Assembly (NCBI GenBank): GCA_003952965.2
Contig: CM025855.1
Span: forward strand, 11,048,451-11,112,450
Direction of reading: 5' to 3'
DNA from: Morella rubra
Lineage: Eukaryota; Streptophyta; Magnoliopsida; Fagales; Myricaceae
DNA: 64,000 bases
The position numbers and the translations under genes are program-made. Shown piece after piece: positions 1-11,933 of the stretch. Under the pieces are notes generated by a model that was not told where the DNA came from, did not search any database, and saw nothing but the letters and a program-made list of their open reading frames with translations. How positions within the stretch are numbered: position 1 is the first letter of the stretch; each line of letters opens with the position of its first letter.

Positions 1-614
1 TAAGAGAAAAAGTTAAGCTTATACAATTGCATTTAAGAATTACAAAAACACAAAAACAGGAAAAGTTGGAGAACTGATCCAAATCACTACTTGAACTTAT
101 TGCAGTAATGTCTTCAACTTATAATGATCGTTTTTAAAACTCTCTAATTAATTGGGTACGTACGTAGGTAAGTTGGGCTATATTTTCATAAACTATCATC
201 CTTTAGATTTTTGTTTATATGATGCCAGCAATTAACCTCCAAAATTGATGAATTTGTTCCAGTCTTACTCGTCTGTCCAACGATCCATAGATCTTGATGG
301 GTACGTATTAAGTGGCCTATCTGGCCCGAAGCAGCGTGAGAGAACTTTCTTTAGAAGGAATCCAGGGGGAAATTAGGCAGCTGTAGGAGCCCAGAAACAC
401 TGAACGTAGGCCCGAAGGGTCCTAAGAAAACTAAGCAGGGATCAAGCCCGCCAAAGAAAATCGATTCGACAGGGGAACGTATCGGCCCTAGGCTATCATC
501 CAAAAAGTAGCCCACGATGTAAGGTCTCCTTTGCACGCTAAGCCGCGTCGATTCAAGTATTCCTCCGCATTTATGGGAGGATTGGCCGAAGGCAAAGATC
601 CGCATGACTAAAAA
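1..614. other. Intergenic DNA, no gene recognised
   Basis: I see no convincing coding region here. An 84-codon open frame on the minus strand (351-605) has no recognisable domain and is probably chance. The right end of this stretch, around 615-624 (GTATCCCTCA), resembles the sequence after the poly(A) of the downstream LINE (11913-11922) and is the likely target duplication of that element. Confidence 0.5.
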
Positions 615-720
615 GTATCCCTCATAACTCGGCTTCTCCCCTTGGACCCCAACTCGGGCTTTCTCCTGCCTCTGACCTGTTGTTCTCTCCCGAGAGTTTC
701 TCTCTTCTATCTGGCCCCTA

Positions 721-1189
721 GTGGTCTTTTCCCCGTTCTCCCTTTCGTCTTCTTCCTCCTATCTACGATTGCACAGAGCCTCTGCAACCCTAAATCTCTC
801 AGTTTTCCTCTCCCTATCTCCTCTTTTCCTTCTTGCACTCTTACTATTTCTTCTTTCCTCATTCATTTTTCTTACTCCTGTTCTCTTCCTCTCAGTTTTC
901 CCTTCTCGTCCTCTCCATCTCTTTCTTCCCATTGATCCTCCACCCCTTGATGACGAGATTGATCGTCTCACTCACCAAACTCAATCTCTCTCCTGGGATG
1001 ACCTTCCATCAAAACTTTTACCTGATGAGGAGCAAGCTAAACTTGCGTTCCAACTGATTTTAGTGGGGCGCCCCATTGCTTCCAAATCCCTCAACAAGCG
1101 CTCTCTGTTTGAAGCCATACGAAAGGCATGAGATTTTGCTCCTTATCTATTTATTAAGGACAACAACAAATTTCTTTTTCGCTTTACGT
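721..1189 (+). pseudogene. LINE-1 ORF1, N-terminal part
   Basis: The frame from 721 runs to a stop at about 1131. After a low-complexity Leu/Ser start it gives an acidic segment of the type DDEIDRLTHQTQSLSWDD, then a DUF4283-like start (RPIASKSLNKRSLFEAIRKA). In the same frame after the stop it continues as APYLFIKDNNKFLFRFTC, which fits the RNA-binding region of plant L1 ORF1 proteins. The frame is cut at about 1189 by an insert that starts TAATACCCCG; the zinc-knuckle part resumes near 1835. The protein would bind LINE RNA. It is not functional because of the in-frame stop and the interruption. Confidence 0.65.
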
Positions 1190-1834
1190 GTAATACCCCG
1201 TCTCGAAAAAAAACATTAAGTGAGTAATTTGAATTTTAAACGGAGAGATAAAGGGTTAATTCTATTTTTGACTTTTTGGATAGAGGTTGAATTGTATTTT
1301 TAAATTTAAAGGTGTTGAGATGGAGATGTGATTTATATTTGAATTTAAAAGTTTGAATAAATATTTGATTTTAAGTTTGAATTTAAATGTTAAGATATGG
1401 ATAAAGATTACTTTTATATTTGAATTTAAAAGATATGGATAAGGATCTTATGTTTGAATTTTAAAGTGATGGATCGAGATATATTTGAATTTTAAAAGTT
1501 GAAGAGATTGAGGTTAATAAATTGTCACAGAGAATGAACATTGGAGACCAAAATTTGGATTGAAGAGGTGGTGCTACTAGGTTCCGAGAGATTGTTCTAC
1601 AATTATTGGAGAAACTTTAAGGATTAGTTAAGTGTTTGAGGTAAGTGGTTCTTCAATGAGATTTTTAAACGTGTACCTTGTTTTATATGGTTTTGATGTA
1701 CTATTTGAGGAACTGAACAAATTTTTGTAAAATGAGATTGTCGAGATTTCATGAAACTCAATTGAAATATTTATAATTTATTTTGGTGAGCATATTGTGA
1801 AAAATGTCCTTGCGTTGGTGATATAACTTGTTTT
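1190..1834. mobile_element. LTR-like or other AT-rich insert inside LINE-1 ORF1
   Basis: A block of about 645 bp separates two halves of the LINE ORF1. It begins TGTAATACCCCG, a start seen in many plant LTRs, and is rich in degenerate repeats of the type TTTGAATTTTAAA. I found no open frame in it. The right edge, just before the zinc-knuckle coding sequence, is not exact and part of the LINE is missing, so insertion was accompanied or followed by a deletion. It could be a solo LTR fragment. No clear target duplication was found. Confidence 0.4.
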
Positions 1835-3376
1835 GTTATCACTGTAGTCGTTTGGGTCATTCTATTAATGGCTGGCTAGATTTGAAGTCTGTGTCATGTT
1901 CTAATTATGGTCCTAACTTGCGTGCTGATCCTTGGAACATTAAGTGTATTAGTCGTAGTTTTGCCCTTATGACTTTCTTTCCGAAACTCACTCCCACAGA
2001 CCTTGTACCGTACAATTCACATTCCAAGAGATGGATCTCCCACTTTTGTCCTGCCTAGCTCCTCTCACACTTCGACTTCCTCCTCAGAGACTATGGCTAT
2101 CACCTCCAGCTTCTCTCCAATGTCTTCAGCTCGCCTTAACGCCTCTGACAGCCTAGCAACCAATGAGTCTCGTACCCCTGAACCATTTTCTTTCAAGGCC
2201 AGCTCAACAGGGACACCTCACCAGGCTTTGTCTCCTCAACATTTAATGCTCTGTGCCTCTATCTCTCCCCCTTATTTGGTTTTTCACATTACCAAAACAG
2301 AACCCTCCCATATTTGCACAAACCGAGACAATTATCTCCCTTTAACCTCTGATGTGTCACCTCTATCTACCGTCAATCAATTTTCCTCCCCCCTCCCCAC
2401 CAAAATACCCGCCTCGCCAATTCAACCGATCTTCTCATGATTGCCTAATCCCTACTAGATCTTCTCTTCACTCTCCAACTCGCCTTGATTGTCAATCCCC
2501 CACTATATGTACCCAGTGGCAGAAGTGGCAGATCTAGGTCAAAATGGGTTAAAAGCGAAATGATAAAGAAATTTTTTTTTTCTTCGTAATGTAAAAAATT
2601 GTCTTAGAGTACCCTCCCACTGTATGTACCCCTCCCACCAATCCCTTAACACCATCAGCCCGCCCCTTCAACCTAAACCCATTAGCCATTCTCACAACCA
2701 TATAGTGGACCCAGCACCAACCTTTCCACCTCTACTCTCGCCCCGCTCGTTTTTCTCCAATATTGTCCAAATCCAGGAACTCCTATCCCCTTCAGCAACT
2801 GCTCAAGCCCAAGCCTAATCCACTCTCCAACAGATTGCGGATTCAGAACCATTCCTACTCTCCAATGCTGAAGAACCTTACCATCCTGATCTCTCCCATA
2901 TCCTACTAGACTCTCAGCCCACTCATTATGCAAATTTTCCTATTGTTCCTTTTCCTCTCATTGACTCTCCACCATCATATCGCCCTTTCCCCCTAGCCCC
3001 GTCTCGTCCACAATCCTACACCTTTACCACCATTCCCATTGAAGCTCCTAAGGCCCTTCCCACTTCCCAAGGCAAGGGTAAAGCTCGGCAGCGTTCCAGT
3101 AGGCGATCCCCTCTTCGTTCCCATATCTCACAGAAATCTGGACCATCTTCAGTAAGGTTGACGACACAGTGGACTCATTTCTTAACATTCCCGAAAAGCT
3201 TGTAGTTGAACCACATTATGATCCTACCAATGACCTTATCATTTCCATTCTTCACAAATCCCAACAACTTCAAGCCCTCAATACTGCCCAATAGAAGCTA
3301 GAACATAAGCAAATCAGAGCCCTGACCCGATAGATCCAATGGCTGGGGAGGCGAGCCTATATCTGCCCTAACCAGG
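1835..3376 (+). pseudogene. LINE-1 ORF1, zinc-knuckle and Pro/Ser-rich C-terminal part
   Basis: The frame reads CYHCSRLGHSINGW, a retroviral-type zinc knuckle in which the expected final Cys is absent. It is followed by more than 1 kb of Pro/Ser/Thr-rich, low-complexity coding sequence with several stops and shifts (for example 2003-2440 and 2624-2818). This is the usual C-terminal half of plant L1 ORF1 proteins. The ORF1/ORF2 boundary lies near 3377, where the endonuclease start MKLISWNYRGLARTS is read. A decayed pseudogene. Confidence 0.6.
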
Positions 3377-4056
3377 GCCATGAAGTTGATCTCTTGGAAT
3401 TATCGAGGGTTGGCTCGTACCTCGGCAAGGAATTCTCTTTGAGCCATCATTCGGGAGTACAACCCTAATTGTCTATTTATATTGGAGTACTCTAAGGTTT
3501 CTAATTTTGTAGCTACTTCTATTTTGCATAGTCTAGGTTTCTATCATTTTGTCTTTGTCTCTCCAGTAGGTACCAAGGGAGGTCTTGTTTTGTCTTGAAG
3601 AGCTGGTTGCTCCATCTCTATGGTATGTTAAAACAACAATGCTATCCATGTTGTATATAATCTATCTAATCCTACTACTACTTTTCTTTGCTCGTTTGTC
3701 TATGGCCCCCTGTATTTTGTTCATAAGAAGCAATTTTGGGCTGACCTTTACTCTATTCGTACTTATTATACAGGCCCTTGGCTTTTAATTGTTGATTTCA
3801 ACTCTATCATAAACTCCTGTGACAAAAGAGGTGGCAGATCAATTGGATCTACTTCAACATTGTCACAGTTCAAACAATTTATCCAAAACGATGGTCTTTT
3901 AGAAATAGACTATGAGGGATATTCCTTTACCTAGTCTAATGGTTGCCATGACCTAGCCAACATCCAAGAATGTATTGACAGAAGCTTCGCAAATAATTCG
4001 CGGAGACAACTATTTCCTAAAGCAATGCTTAAACACCTTATTCATTCCTCCTCAGA
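3377..4056 (+). pseudogene. LINE-1 ORF2, endonuclease domain
   Basis: The sequence encodes the start of an exonuclease/endonuclease/phosphatase domain: SWNYRGL near 3390 (normally SWNCRGL), then GTKGGLV near 3570, then LLIVDFNSIINSCDKRGG near 3785-3835 (the family's GDFN box, here VDFN), and FTXSNG at about 3925. Stops interrupt the frame. The domain is cut at 4056 in the codons for HSSSD by the CACTA element and resumes at 8406 as HAPILL; together these give the conserved SSDH-type end of the endonuclease. That continuity proves the CACTA inserted into an existing LINE. Confidence 0.75.
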
Positions 4057-4938
4057 CACTGCAACAAAATAGGTTTTAGGTATCAAAAGTTTTTGTCAGC
4101 TAAATTCAAAATTTTTGTCAGCAAAAGTTATTTGTGTCAAAAGAATTTTGACACCCAGTTTGATAGGACAAGAGTGTCACCCTTGTTTTTGGGTGACAAT
4201 TTGTGAGGTTCCTCAAGAAATAGCGTTCTAATGCCAACATATACAGTTCGGACGGTTTTCATTTCGTGCGACACATATATATACGTCACGGATTCATTTT
4301 TTTTTTCTATTCGCATGTCCCGTGCGAACGTCAATGTATTACATGACAAAATCAATTTCGTTATGGAAACCAATGCGAACATCTCTAATGCCGGTTTGCA
4401 CGGAGTGAATTTCTGTGTCAAAATGTAATTCTGTAAGCAGATTCATCGTCCGCATGCAAAAAAACAACATGCGCACGCTTATTGTTTTTATCCTAAGAAA
4501 AAAGAAATTGCCATGAATATGGTGTGCGAATGGCTCCAGAACTTGCGGACGATGCTTAAATAAGGATGTGAAAACGATGAAGTTGAGTTCAGACGTTTTG
4601 CAATGGTAAAACATACGGACGTTTAACATATCAACAGATGTTCGAACATTATTAATGCGTTCGCATTGCTCTAAATTATAATAGGCAATACTCAAATTTA
4701 ATTTATTTAATTATGCATTTAAGATTAAAACACTACATTAAATATAAGATAAAATTAATAATGGTCTACAAATATCTAATCGATATAATAGTAAACGAAA
4801 TACACAATCAAAATCAAGTACATAATATAAAATAACTGTTCGCAGAAATATCAAATGAGAAACATAATTATAAAGCTAGTACAAGTGGGAGATTAACAAA
4901 GCATAAGTAAATACTAATGAAAACACATAAATCAGAGA

Positions 4939-5274
4939 CTAGTCCGAATCACGACGACGAACTAGCTCGTCGAGTTCTTTTTCGACGGCTTCGCAAATTT
5001 GCTCCAACCGCTCTTCTCTAATAATATCCACCCGTTTGATGAGTGTCTGGTGGTGCAATCGGGACACGTGTTCTCTCACAGAAAATAGTTCCACCTGCAT
5101 AGCATTCAACTCCTTCCTCAGAGCCCTCTCCGTTAGATCAAAATTAGTCTCCAGAGCGGTCAGCTCCGCTATCGTCCGCATACTCTCCCTTAACTCCACT
5201 ACTATATCGTTCGCCCAAGCTGGTGGATTAGTCAGTCCCCCAACCTTGGTGATTCTTTTCCCAGAGCAATCCAT
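4939..5274 (-). CDS. CACTA-1 gene A: small coiled-coil protein
   Basis: An intact frame of about 111 codons from the Met at 5274. The open frame extends upstream to 5346, but this Met aligns with the start of the homologous gene in CACTA-2 at 13516. The protein starts MDCSGKRITKVGG, then has PPAWANDIVVELRESM, then a long charged heptad-like stretch (LTALETNFDLTERALRKE, VELFSVREHVSRL) predicted to be a coiled coil, and an acidic end. Function is not known to me. Because it recurs in two related CACTA elements it is probably an element-encoded accessory protein, perhaps a DNA-binding or oligomerising factor analogous to TNPA; that part is inference. Confidence 0.6.
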   Translation of the reverse strand: MDCSGKRITKVGGLTNPPAWANDIVVELRESMRTIAELTALETNFDLTERALRKELNAMQVELFSVREHVSRLHHQTLIKRVDIIREERLEQICEAVEKELDELVRRRDSD

Positions 5275-6314
5275 GACCAACTTAACAAAAAACTGTTCAA
5301 ATATCAACAAAAATTGATCAATGACCAGATTGACATTTACGTACATTACAGATAGTTTAATCTCAAACTCTCCATAACTTGGACAATTCGGGAATTAAAA
5401 AAAAAATATTAAATAAACTTCACGAAAAACAATTCGGATGGATTAACAGCCATTTGCACTAAAACAAACTAAAAAATGTCGTTTCATGAAGAAACGTCCG
5501 CACGCCATGCAGGCCGTCCGAGTAGATTTAATTGGCAAAAAATTGTTCGAATGTCTACAGTAAACATTCGGATTGAGATTGTCGAAGAATAGACCCTTCG
5601 ACAAACAGACGCCCACCGACAACTTTAATTCCAATAAACAACTATTTTACATCACCATTTTCACACCCAATCAACACCAAACATGTTTCTAAGATACCAA
5701 AAGCATTAAACAATCAACAATCAAGCAAAATAACATATTTTTACTCAAAACCCACAAAAATCGTAAAACATCGTTCCTCTCAAAGTTTCCAAATCTTAAA
5801 GATGTGCTCCAATCCAGTCAAAGTTTGAGCAATCTATGCTTGACCCTCCTCCTCAATGATTCAAATGACTATTCAAGAAGAAATTCGAGTTAAAATGAAT
5901 TGGAGAGGATTTTTAACAGTTTTCTGGAGAGTTGCGAAATGAACATACAGTTTATGGGCTTCGGCCTCTTAACTCCTTGAAACAACGTTCGGACGGTAAT
6001 AAGTTATGTCCGGATGGGTTTGCATGAAAAAATTTGGCATGACAAATCATTGTCAAGAATTTTGCGACCGTTCGGGCTGTTATCCAAACTTTCGACGCCA
6101 CCTGGACACTTTTCGAATTAAATACAATAAATTGTTTGAACAAGCCAACAACACCATTTTACATCCAACTCCACGACGTCGTATTGGAAAATGAACATCC
6201 GGACACCTCATTTAGAACATAGAAAACCGTTTTTGTTAAAAAAAGGCGTCGTTTATTCAACAAAAACTGTCAGAACGTCTATAATATGTCCGAACGCTTC
6301 GTAGAAAAGTAAAT

Positions 6315-6487
6315 TAATAACTTATGTATTCATCTTAAATTTTAACATAAGATTCCAAGTGTTATAGTTAATATATCTATACTTCAATAATTTTGATACT
6401 TGTAGTATATTAATTAATTATTTTTTATAAATTAATTGCTTATTTATTTCATCTTAAATTTTAACATAAGATTCCAAGTGTTACAGT

Positions 6488-6530
<43 letters not shown>

Positions 6531-6600
6531 CTTCTATAACTTAAATGCTTATGTATTTCATCATAAATTTTAACATAAGATTATAAATGTTACAGTTAAT
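6315..6600. repeat. Three direct copies of an approximately 50 bp AT-rich unit, with a (CA)n microsatellite
   Basis: The unit TTATGTATTTCATCNTAAATTTTAACATAAGATTNNAANTGTTA recurs at about 6323-6365, 6440-6483 and 6549-6592. A pure (CA)n run of about 34 bases (6491-6524), followed by a short TA run, lies between copies two and three. These lie in non-coding DNA of CACTA-1. Confidence 0.8.
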
Positions 6601-6833
6601 AACATTCTAAGTAACAGATCATGAACATTACAAACCCTCAAAGGTAAATATTAAATTATAATAAAAAAATATCAATAATAACCATCATAAAACAAAATCA
6701 ACATAAATATCCAAAATACAAATCCAAATCCAAATCCAAATCCAAAATAAAAATAAAATATAATAATAAATGTCCAAAAATAATAACGTGAGATAAAAAT
6801 TAAAAGAAAGTCCTAATCATGCTATAGACCAGG

Positions 6834-7505
6834 TTAACTGGATCTCTCCCTTGTGGACTTGCTCATTTTTCCGAGCTGATCTTCAACGGCGCCCAACCTC
6901 CTCGACATAACATGTAAGGTGCCCATAGTGGTAGTGAGGAATGTCTGCAATCTTGTCATCTGAGTCTCCATAAAGGAGACGCGAGTCCCCAAGTCGATGC
7001 ACAACTGATGCGTTGGTGAGATAGCAGCCTCAACCATCCCCTCCAGGTCTGCCATCCAAGCATTGGCCTAGGCAAGTCACTCCTGATACGCATGGCAAGG
7101 GGCCTTCTCCACTTCCTGTTGCTGCTCGGGTGCAGGAGCCCGCTGTTGCTGCCTAAGCTGCGCCTTGGAATGGCTCAAAGTGGTCCGACAGATAGGACTG
7201 ATAGGCACATTCCTTTCCTTGTTTGGACTATCCATGCAACCCACACTATGGAGAAACTGTGTCAAGAGTAGACAGTACGGAAACCCAGCAGAAGAAGTGA
7301 TCTTCGCCTCAGACTGAAGAGTCAGAAAGACGTACAGGGGAAGATCTACAACACATCCTTTAGCCACAGCTAGCATCAGCTTGCCTCTCAAAATAGGGCA
7401 CTATGTCGTGTGAGCCCTTGGCTCGATGTCGTAGGCAAAGATGAGGTGTATTATACTCCAAAAAGGGAGCATGAACTTCTGTCTGATGAAGGGTCCAACG
7501 AACAC
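6834..7505 (-). pseudogene. CACTA-1 gene B: PF20167-like plant transposon protein with coiled-coil tail (decayed)
   Basis: Read from 7505 down on the minus strand, the frames give KFMLPFWSIIHLIFAYDIEP, a stop, then GKLMLAVAKGCVVDLPLYVF and PYCLLLTQFLHSVG with PICRTTLSHSKAQLRQQQ. A separate frame (7055-6834) gives a coiled-coil tail starting MADLEGMVEAAISPTHQL. The first part fits the 'putative plant transposon protein' domain (PF20167, often named Transposase_32), which is common in plant CACTA elements and of unproven function. The same order is found in gene B of CACTA-2 (15696-21224). The N-terminal third is missing here. Pseudogene. Confidence 0.6.
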
Positions 7506-7719
7506 TATATGAAATTTTTTACATAAATAAAGTTAAAAGCACGATTTTTAAACGAAAAACGCAATAAAAACATGAGAAATGTACTTGCATAGAAAGAACT
7601 CCACGACATTGGCTTGAAGAGCAAGATTTTAGATTCTAAATGAGAATGCACCTCTGTGAGAAAGGAGAGAAAATGGTGTAACGTGGGTGAAAATTCCATT
7701 CAAATGGCCTCTGTTCATT

Positions 7720-8402
7720 TTTAAAATCCATCCACACCGTTCGAACGAGATGTTCATTCCGTGCAGACATTTCCGTTTTCCACATGGACCAATCAAATTT
7801 CTAAGCATTAAATTGTAAATTGTGAAAGGTTATGTAAAATCTTCTCGAAATTATGGTGTTCGGATGGTATGGGTTAGTGCGGACGGGCAGACGACTGGAA
7901 CATGCAACGTGGAGTACCACCATTAGTCAAAATTATAGCCATATGCGTCCGGATGGGATGTAACCATGCAAACGCGCACAGCTGTTCTCTACGGTCTTCT
8001 GACATAAACGCATGTCAATCATGTGCGGACTGTCCCAATCGTTTGGATGTTTACGTCAGACTGTACAGATGGTATTGCAACTTTTGTGATGATTTGACTT
8101 GCGTGACTGTTGCGTGACAACAGTGTTTTGTCACCCAACCTATGTGCGCACGGTTTCGCATGACGTTCGGACGTGTTCACAGATGTTGACGAATATTTTT
8201 CATCACTAATATGTGACGTTTGAGCTTTAATCAACCTTGAATACCGTGTGGATGTGGTTTAGGGACGTCTGGGCAGTTTTGAAATTCTTGGCATACCTTG
8301 GGTAACGAAAGTTTTATTTTGACATGGATGGGCATGATTTGGTGTCAAAATTTGTTTTGATACTCCGAAAATTTGACACTTAAGATCAATTTTCTTGTAG
8401 TG
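7720..8402. promoter_or_regulatory. CACTA-1 subterminal repeat region (genic left end)
   Basis: Short sites in both orientations, built on the core YCGGAYG or GTTCGNACG, recur every few tens of bases (for example about 7738, 7859, 7880, 7951, 8168). In characterised CACTA elements such arrays bind the element's own regulator (TNPA-type). Here that role is inferred from position and repetition. The terminal 70 bases, read from 8402 inwards (CACTACAAG...), resemble the left end of CACTA-2. Confidence 0.6.
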
Positions 8403-8405
8403 AGA

Positions 8406-10340
8406 CCATGCTCCTATTCTTCTTTATACTGATGGCTTCCCACCATGCATTAAAAAACCTTTCTGCTTTGAACAATTTTGGATCCGAGATCCCATGTGCT
8501 ATTACATTGTCAATTTGTTTTGGAACTCCACTTCCCATTCCACTTCTCGTTCCCACCCTCATTTCACCCAGAAAATTCATGCCTCATCCATAGCTCTTAA
8601 ACAATGGAATCGTGACTACTTTGGCTTTATACAGGGCTGAATCAAACAAATATCTGCAGAGATTTGTCGAATCCAAAATCTCCCTCCCTCCTACCCCAAT
8701 CACCTTTATGAAAGCCATCTTAAACATCTGTTGGAGTAACAACTGCAAAGGGAACAAATTTTGTGGAGGCAAAAGTCCCAGGTCCAATGGCTTGTCTCTA
8801 GTGAGCTCAATATATACCAAATATTTCTTTACCTCCACTATTATTAGAAGAAGCAAAAATCTCATCACTAATCTGAAAGACCAAGATAACAGGTGGATCA
8901 CTGAACGTAATGCAGTTGGAGATATTCTCATTTCTCACTTCTCTTCTCTTTTCACCTCCAAAGTCCCACATACCTCTGATCTCCATCTTGCAAATCTGTT
9001 CTCATTTATTGTGACCCCTGAAGAGCAAGAGTTGCTTTGTGCTATTCCAAGTGAATCTAAAATTCTCAGATCTCTTAATTCCATGAACTCAAACAAGGCC
9101 CTAAGCCCTGATGGAATGCCCCCATTATTCTTCCAAAGTTATTGGTCTATAATTAAATCTGATTTGATCCATACCATCCAATAGTTTTTCCAAACACGTC
9201 ATCTACCTCCAGGCCTCAATGATACTTTTATTGCTTTAATCCTGAAAATTGACGATCCCACTCTTATCTCTCACTTTCGCCCATCAGCCTTTGCAATACA
9301 GTTTACAAAATCATATCCAAGCTAATTGCATTAAGGCTTTGACCATTTCTGCCCCGTATTATATCTCCTTTCCAATCGGCATTTGTACAAGGGTGTCTCA
9401 TCCAAAAGAATTCTATCCTAGCAGCTGAGGCTTTTCACATTATAAAGCAGAAAAAAAGGACAAGGAGGTTTTATGGCCATCAAAGTAGACATGGAAAAAG
9501 CATTTGACCATACAGAATGGGACCCCATATTGCAAATACTGACTCTTCTTGGTTTTCTGTCAACTTTTGTCAATTGGATTCACTCATGCCTCTTCATAGC
9601 TACCTTTGCTATTTTGCTGAATGGCAGCCCCATTGGTAATTTTGATTCATCAAGGGATCTTCGACAAGGTGACCCTCTCTCCCTCTTTGTTCATTTTGGG
9701 TGCTGAAATTCTCATTCGTATTCTCTCTATGGAAGAACATAGTACTAATCTTAAAGGAATCCAGTTAGGTCGTGTGGTCCTTCCCTTTCTCATTTACTTT
9801 TTGCATATGATCTCATTCTTGTTGGCAAAGCTACAAAACATGAGGCTAAAGTGTTTCACCGAAGCCTCTCCACTTATTTTCAATGCACAAGTTAGTCCAT
9901 TAATGCTCAAAAATCCAATGTCTACTTCAGTAAAAATGTTCCCCCATCCCTACAACACCAAATTCTTCACACACTGGGCATTCCTAAAGGATCCACTAAG
10001 GCCTCACATCTTGGATTACCCCTTTTCTTTTCCCGCTCAAAGCATGAAACCTTTCTCACGATCAAACAGAAACTGGAATCTCAAATGGCTGGTTGGACAG
10101 CTAAACTTCTTTCACAAGTTGGACGTACCCAACTTATCCAATCCATGGCTGCCTCCATTCCTTCTTACCCGATGTCTTCATATATCCTCCCCCAATCCCT
10201 TTGTCATGAACTGGATCATCTACAAAAAAAATTTTGGTGGGGCTTTTCCTCTAAACCTCATAACTTGACACTCAATGTTGGAGCTCCATCTGCCAACCTA
10301 AATCCAGTGGGGGCCTTGGTCTTCAAAACATGAGTAACTT
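8406..10340 (+). pseudogene. LINE-1 ORF2, end of endonuclease and reverse transcriptase
   Basis: The frame resumes with HAPILL, the continuation of the endonuclease cut at 4056, and then gives reverse transcriptase blocks in order: NSNKALSPDGMPPLFFQSYW (about 9090), IKVDMEKAFDHTEWD (9479), NGSPIGNFDSSRDLRQGDPL (9621-9680) and FAYDLILVGKAT (from 9800). The catalytic box should be FADD; here the first Asp codon has become TAT (Tyr), so the enzyme would be inactive even without the many frameshifts. Later segments (GWTAKLLSQVGRTQLIQS near 10090, FWWGFS near 10235) are the conserved post-RT region. Confidence 0.8.
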
Positions 10341-11880
10341 TAATCATGCTTTACTTGCAAAACTTGGATGGCTCCTTATTTCTTCACATCAATCTCCTTG
10401 GATAAAAGTTGTTCAAGCAAAATACCTTCGAAATAACTCTTTTTGGACTGTCTCTCCCTCTACTCAATCCTCATGGTTATGAAAGAGTATTCTCCGATTC
10501 AGACCCCTTTTGAAACAAAGATTTTGTCATTTAATCAGGGATGGATCTAACACTAAGGTTTGGTCTAATCCTTGGATCCCCACTAATCCAAATTTCTAAC
10601 CAATACCGAAAGATGCCACTATCCACCAGGATCCAGATCTTCCTGTCTCTGATCTTATTGATTCCATAACCCACCACTGGTGTTCTTCTAAACTTGAAAC
10701 CATTTTTGATTGTGCCACAATAAATTCCATTCGCCTTATTCACCTTGCTCCTCCTTTTCTACCAGATAAAAAAATATGGATACCTGATTCCAAGACAATT
10801 CTCTATTAAGTCTGCATACCATCTTACCATACATTCCTCTCTTTCTACCCATCATACTATGCTTAAGAAGGATTGGACCGGTCTATGGAAACTTAAAATC
10901 CATGCACGTCTTAAACTCCTTCTCTGAAAAACTACATGGAATATTCTTCCAACAGGGTAGCGTCTTGCAACAATAGGATCATCCTCTTTATGCATAACCA
11001 ATACTGTTTGCTATCTCTGTTGTGAGGAGGAGGAATCAACTGGACATCTCTTTCTCAATTGTCCATTCCAGCATATCCTTTGGAGAAGTTCATGATTTCC
11101 ATTAATGCTCAACAAAATTGTTCCTCATACAATTCATGAATTCCTTCGGTGTATTATTGATTTGAAAAGCAAGCTACATCTTGATGGAGAGATAGGACAT
11201 CACTTTCAGCTCTTTGCTGCTATTGCCTTTGATCAGTAATGAAAATTGCAAAATTCTGTGAGACTACACAACACTGCTACTATTGATCCTATTTGTCTAG
11301 CTAATACAGTCTCACAACAATCCAAGACTCATCTGCTAGCCTGGCAGAAGACTAAATGTTCTGCATTTTAGAGAATGTCAAGAACTCAACTCCCTCCATT
11401 CAAATTGCAATTTGATGTGGCTGTTCGTGTTGATTTCTTTGTGGCAACAGTTGTTTGTGTTGATATTTCAAATTCGATTCTAGAAGCAGAAACAAAAATT
11501 TTATCTGGCATTCAAGATCTGCTAGTGGCAGAGGCGCATGCAGCTTTATTGGCATCTTCTTTGGCACATAATTTGCACCTTACAAATTTTCTTATTGAAG
11601 GCGATTCCAGTTTAGTAGCCCCTGTTCTTAAGTAACAAGAACAAAATATTGAGTGGTCTATAGTTAATATTCTCTCTAATTGTATTACCAATCTATCTTT
11701 TGTCCCCTTTTGGTTTGTTCGTAAAATATGTCATGATGAAAACTCGTATGCGTATACTTTGGTGCAATGGGCCGCGTTACATAACCATAGTGATCGCATT
11801 CCCACTTCTTTATTTTCTTCCATTTGGACCTACGGGGGCTCTGAGCCTCCTTAATTTGTGTATGTTTGCCTTTCTACTAA
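10341..11880 (+). pseudogene. LINE-1 ORF2, zf-RVT and RNase H-like C-terminus
   Basis: After the RT, the frames give NFNHALLAKLGWLL, then WTGLWKLKIHARLKLLL (about 10870-10930) and CYLCCEEEESTGHLFLNCPF (near 11010-11070), the Cys/His-rich zf-RVT region of plant L1s. From 11375 an 86-codon frame (FKLQFDVAVRVDFF, then VAEAHAALLASSLA and IEGDSSLV) matches the RNase H-like domain, with recognisable D, E and D positions. The end reads WTYGGSEPP near 11830-11850. Stops are frequent. The 3' untranslated tail ends in the poly(A) at about 11912. Confidence 0.75.
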
Positions 11881-11933
11881 TATATTATCACACTTTCTGA
11901 GAGAAAAAAAAAGTAACCCTCACCAGTACGTTC

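Larger units (their letters stand above)
4057..8402 (-). mobile_element. CACTA-1: small non-autonomous CACTA (En/Spm-like) DNA transposon
   Basis: The right end reads CTTGTAGTG and the left end CACTGCAAC, a mutated CACTACAAG terminus. They are flanked by the 3 bp target duplication AGA (4054-4056 and 8403-8405), the size expected for CACTA elements. Subterminal regions (4220-4680 and 7725-8290) are full of short sites such as GTCCGGATG, TTCGGACG and GCGAACG in both orientations. Inside, on the minus strand, are a coiled-coil gene (5274-4939) and a decayed PF20167-like gene (7505-6834). I see no TNP2 transposase. Orientation is set by these genes, so its true left end is at 8402. It sits inside LINE-1. 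Confidence 0.88.
625..11911 (+). mobile_element. LINE-1: old, near full-length L1-type non-LTR retrotransposon, split by two insertions
   Basis: In order on the plus strand there are pieces of an ORF1 (nucleic-acid binding, zinc-knuckle), an apurinic-type endonuclease, a reverse transcriptase, a zf-RVT-like region and an RNase H-like end. This is the standard layout of plant L1 elements. The 3' end is a short poly(A) at about 11903-11912 followed by GTAACCCTCA. A near match, GTATCCCTCA, lies at 615-624, so the target duplication is probable but imperfect and the 5' end at about 625 is inferred. The element is dead: many stops and frameshifts, and the catalytic FADD box reads FAYD. It is interrupted at 1190-1834 by an LTR-like piece and at 4057-8402 by a CACTA transposon. 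Confidence 0.85.

Noticed and set aside
642-935. 97-codon frame with several hydrophobic Leu/Phe stretches as a membrane protein
   Set aside because: It comes from CT-rich leader sequence of the LINE and overlaps the real ORF1 frame.
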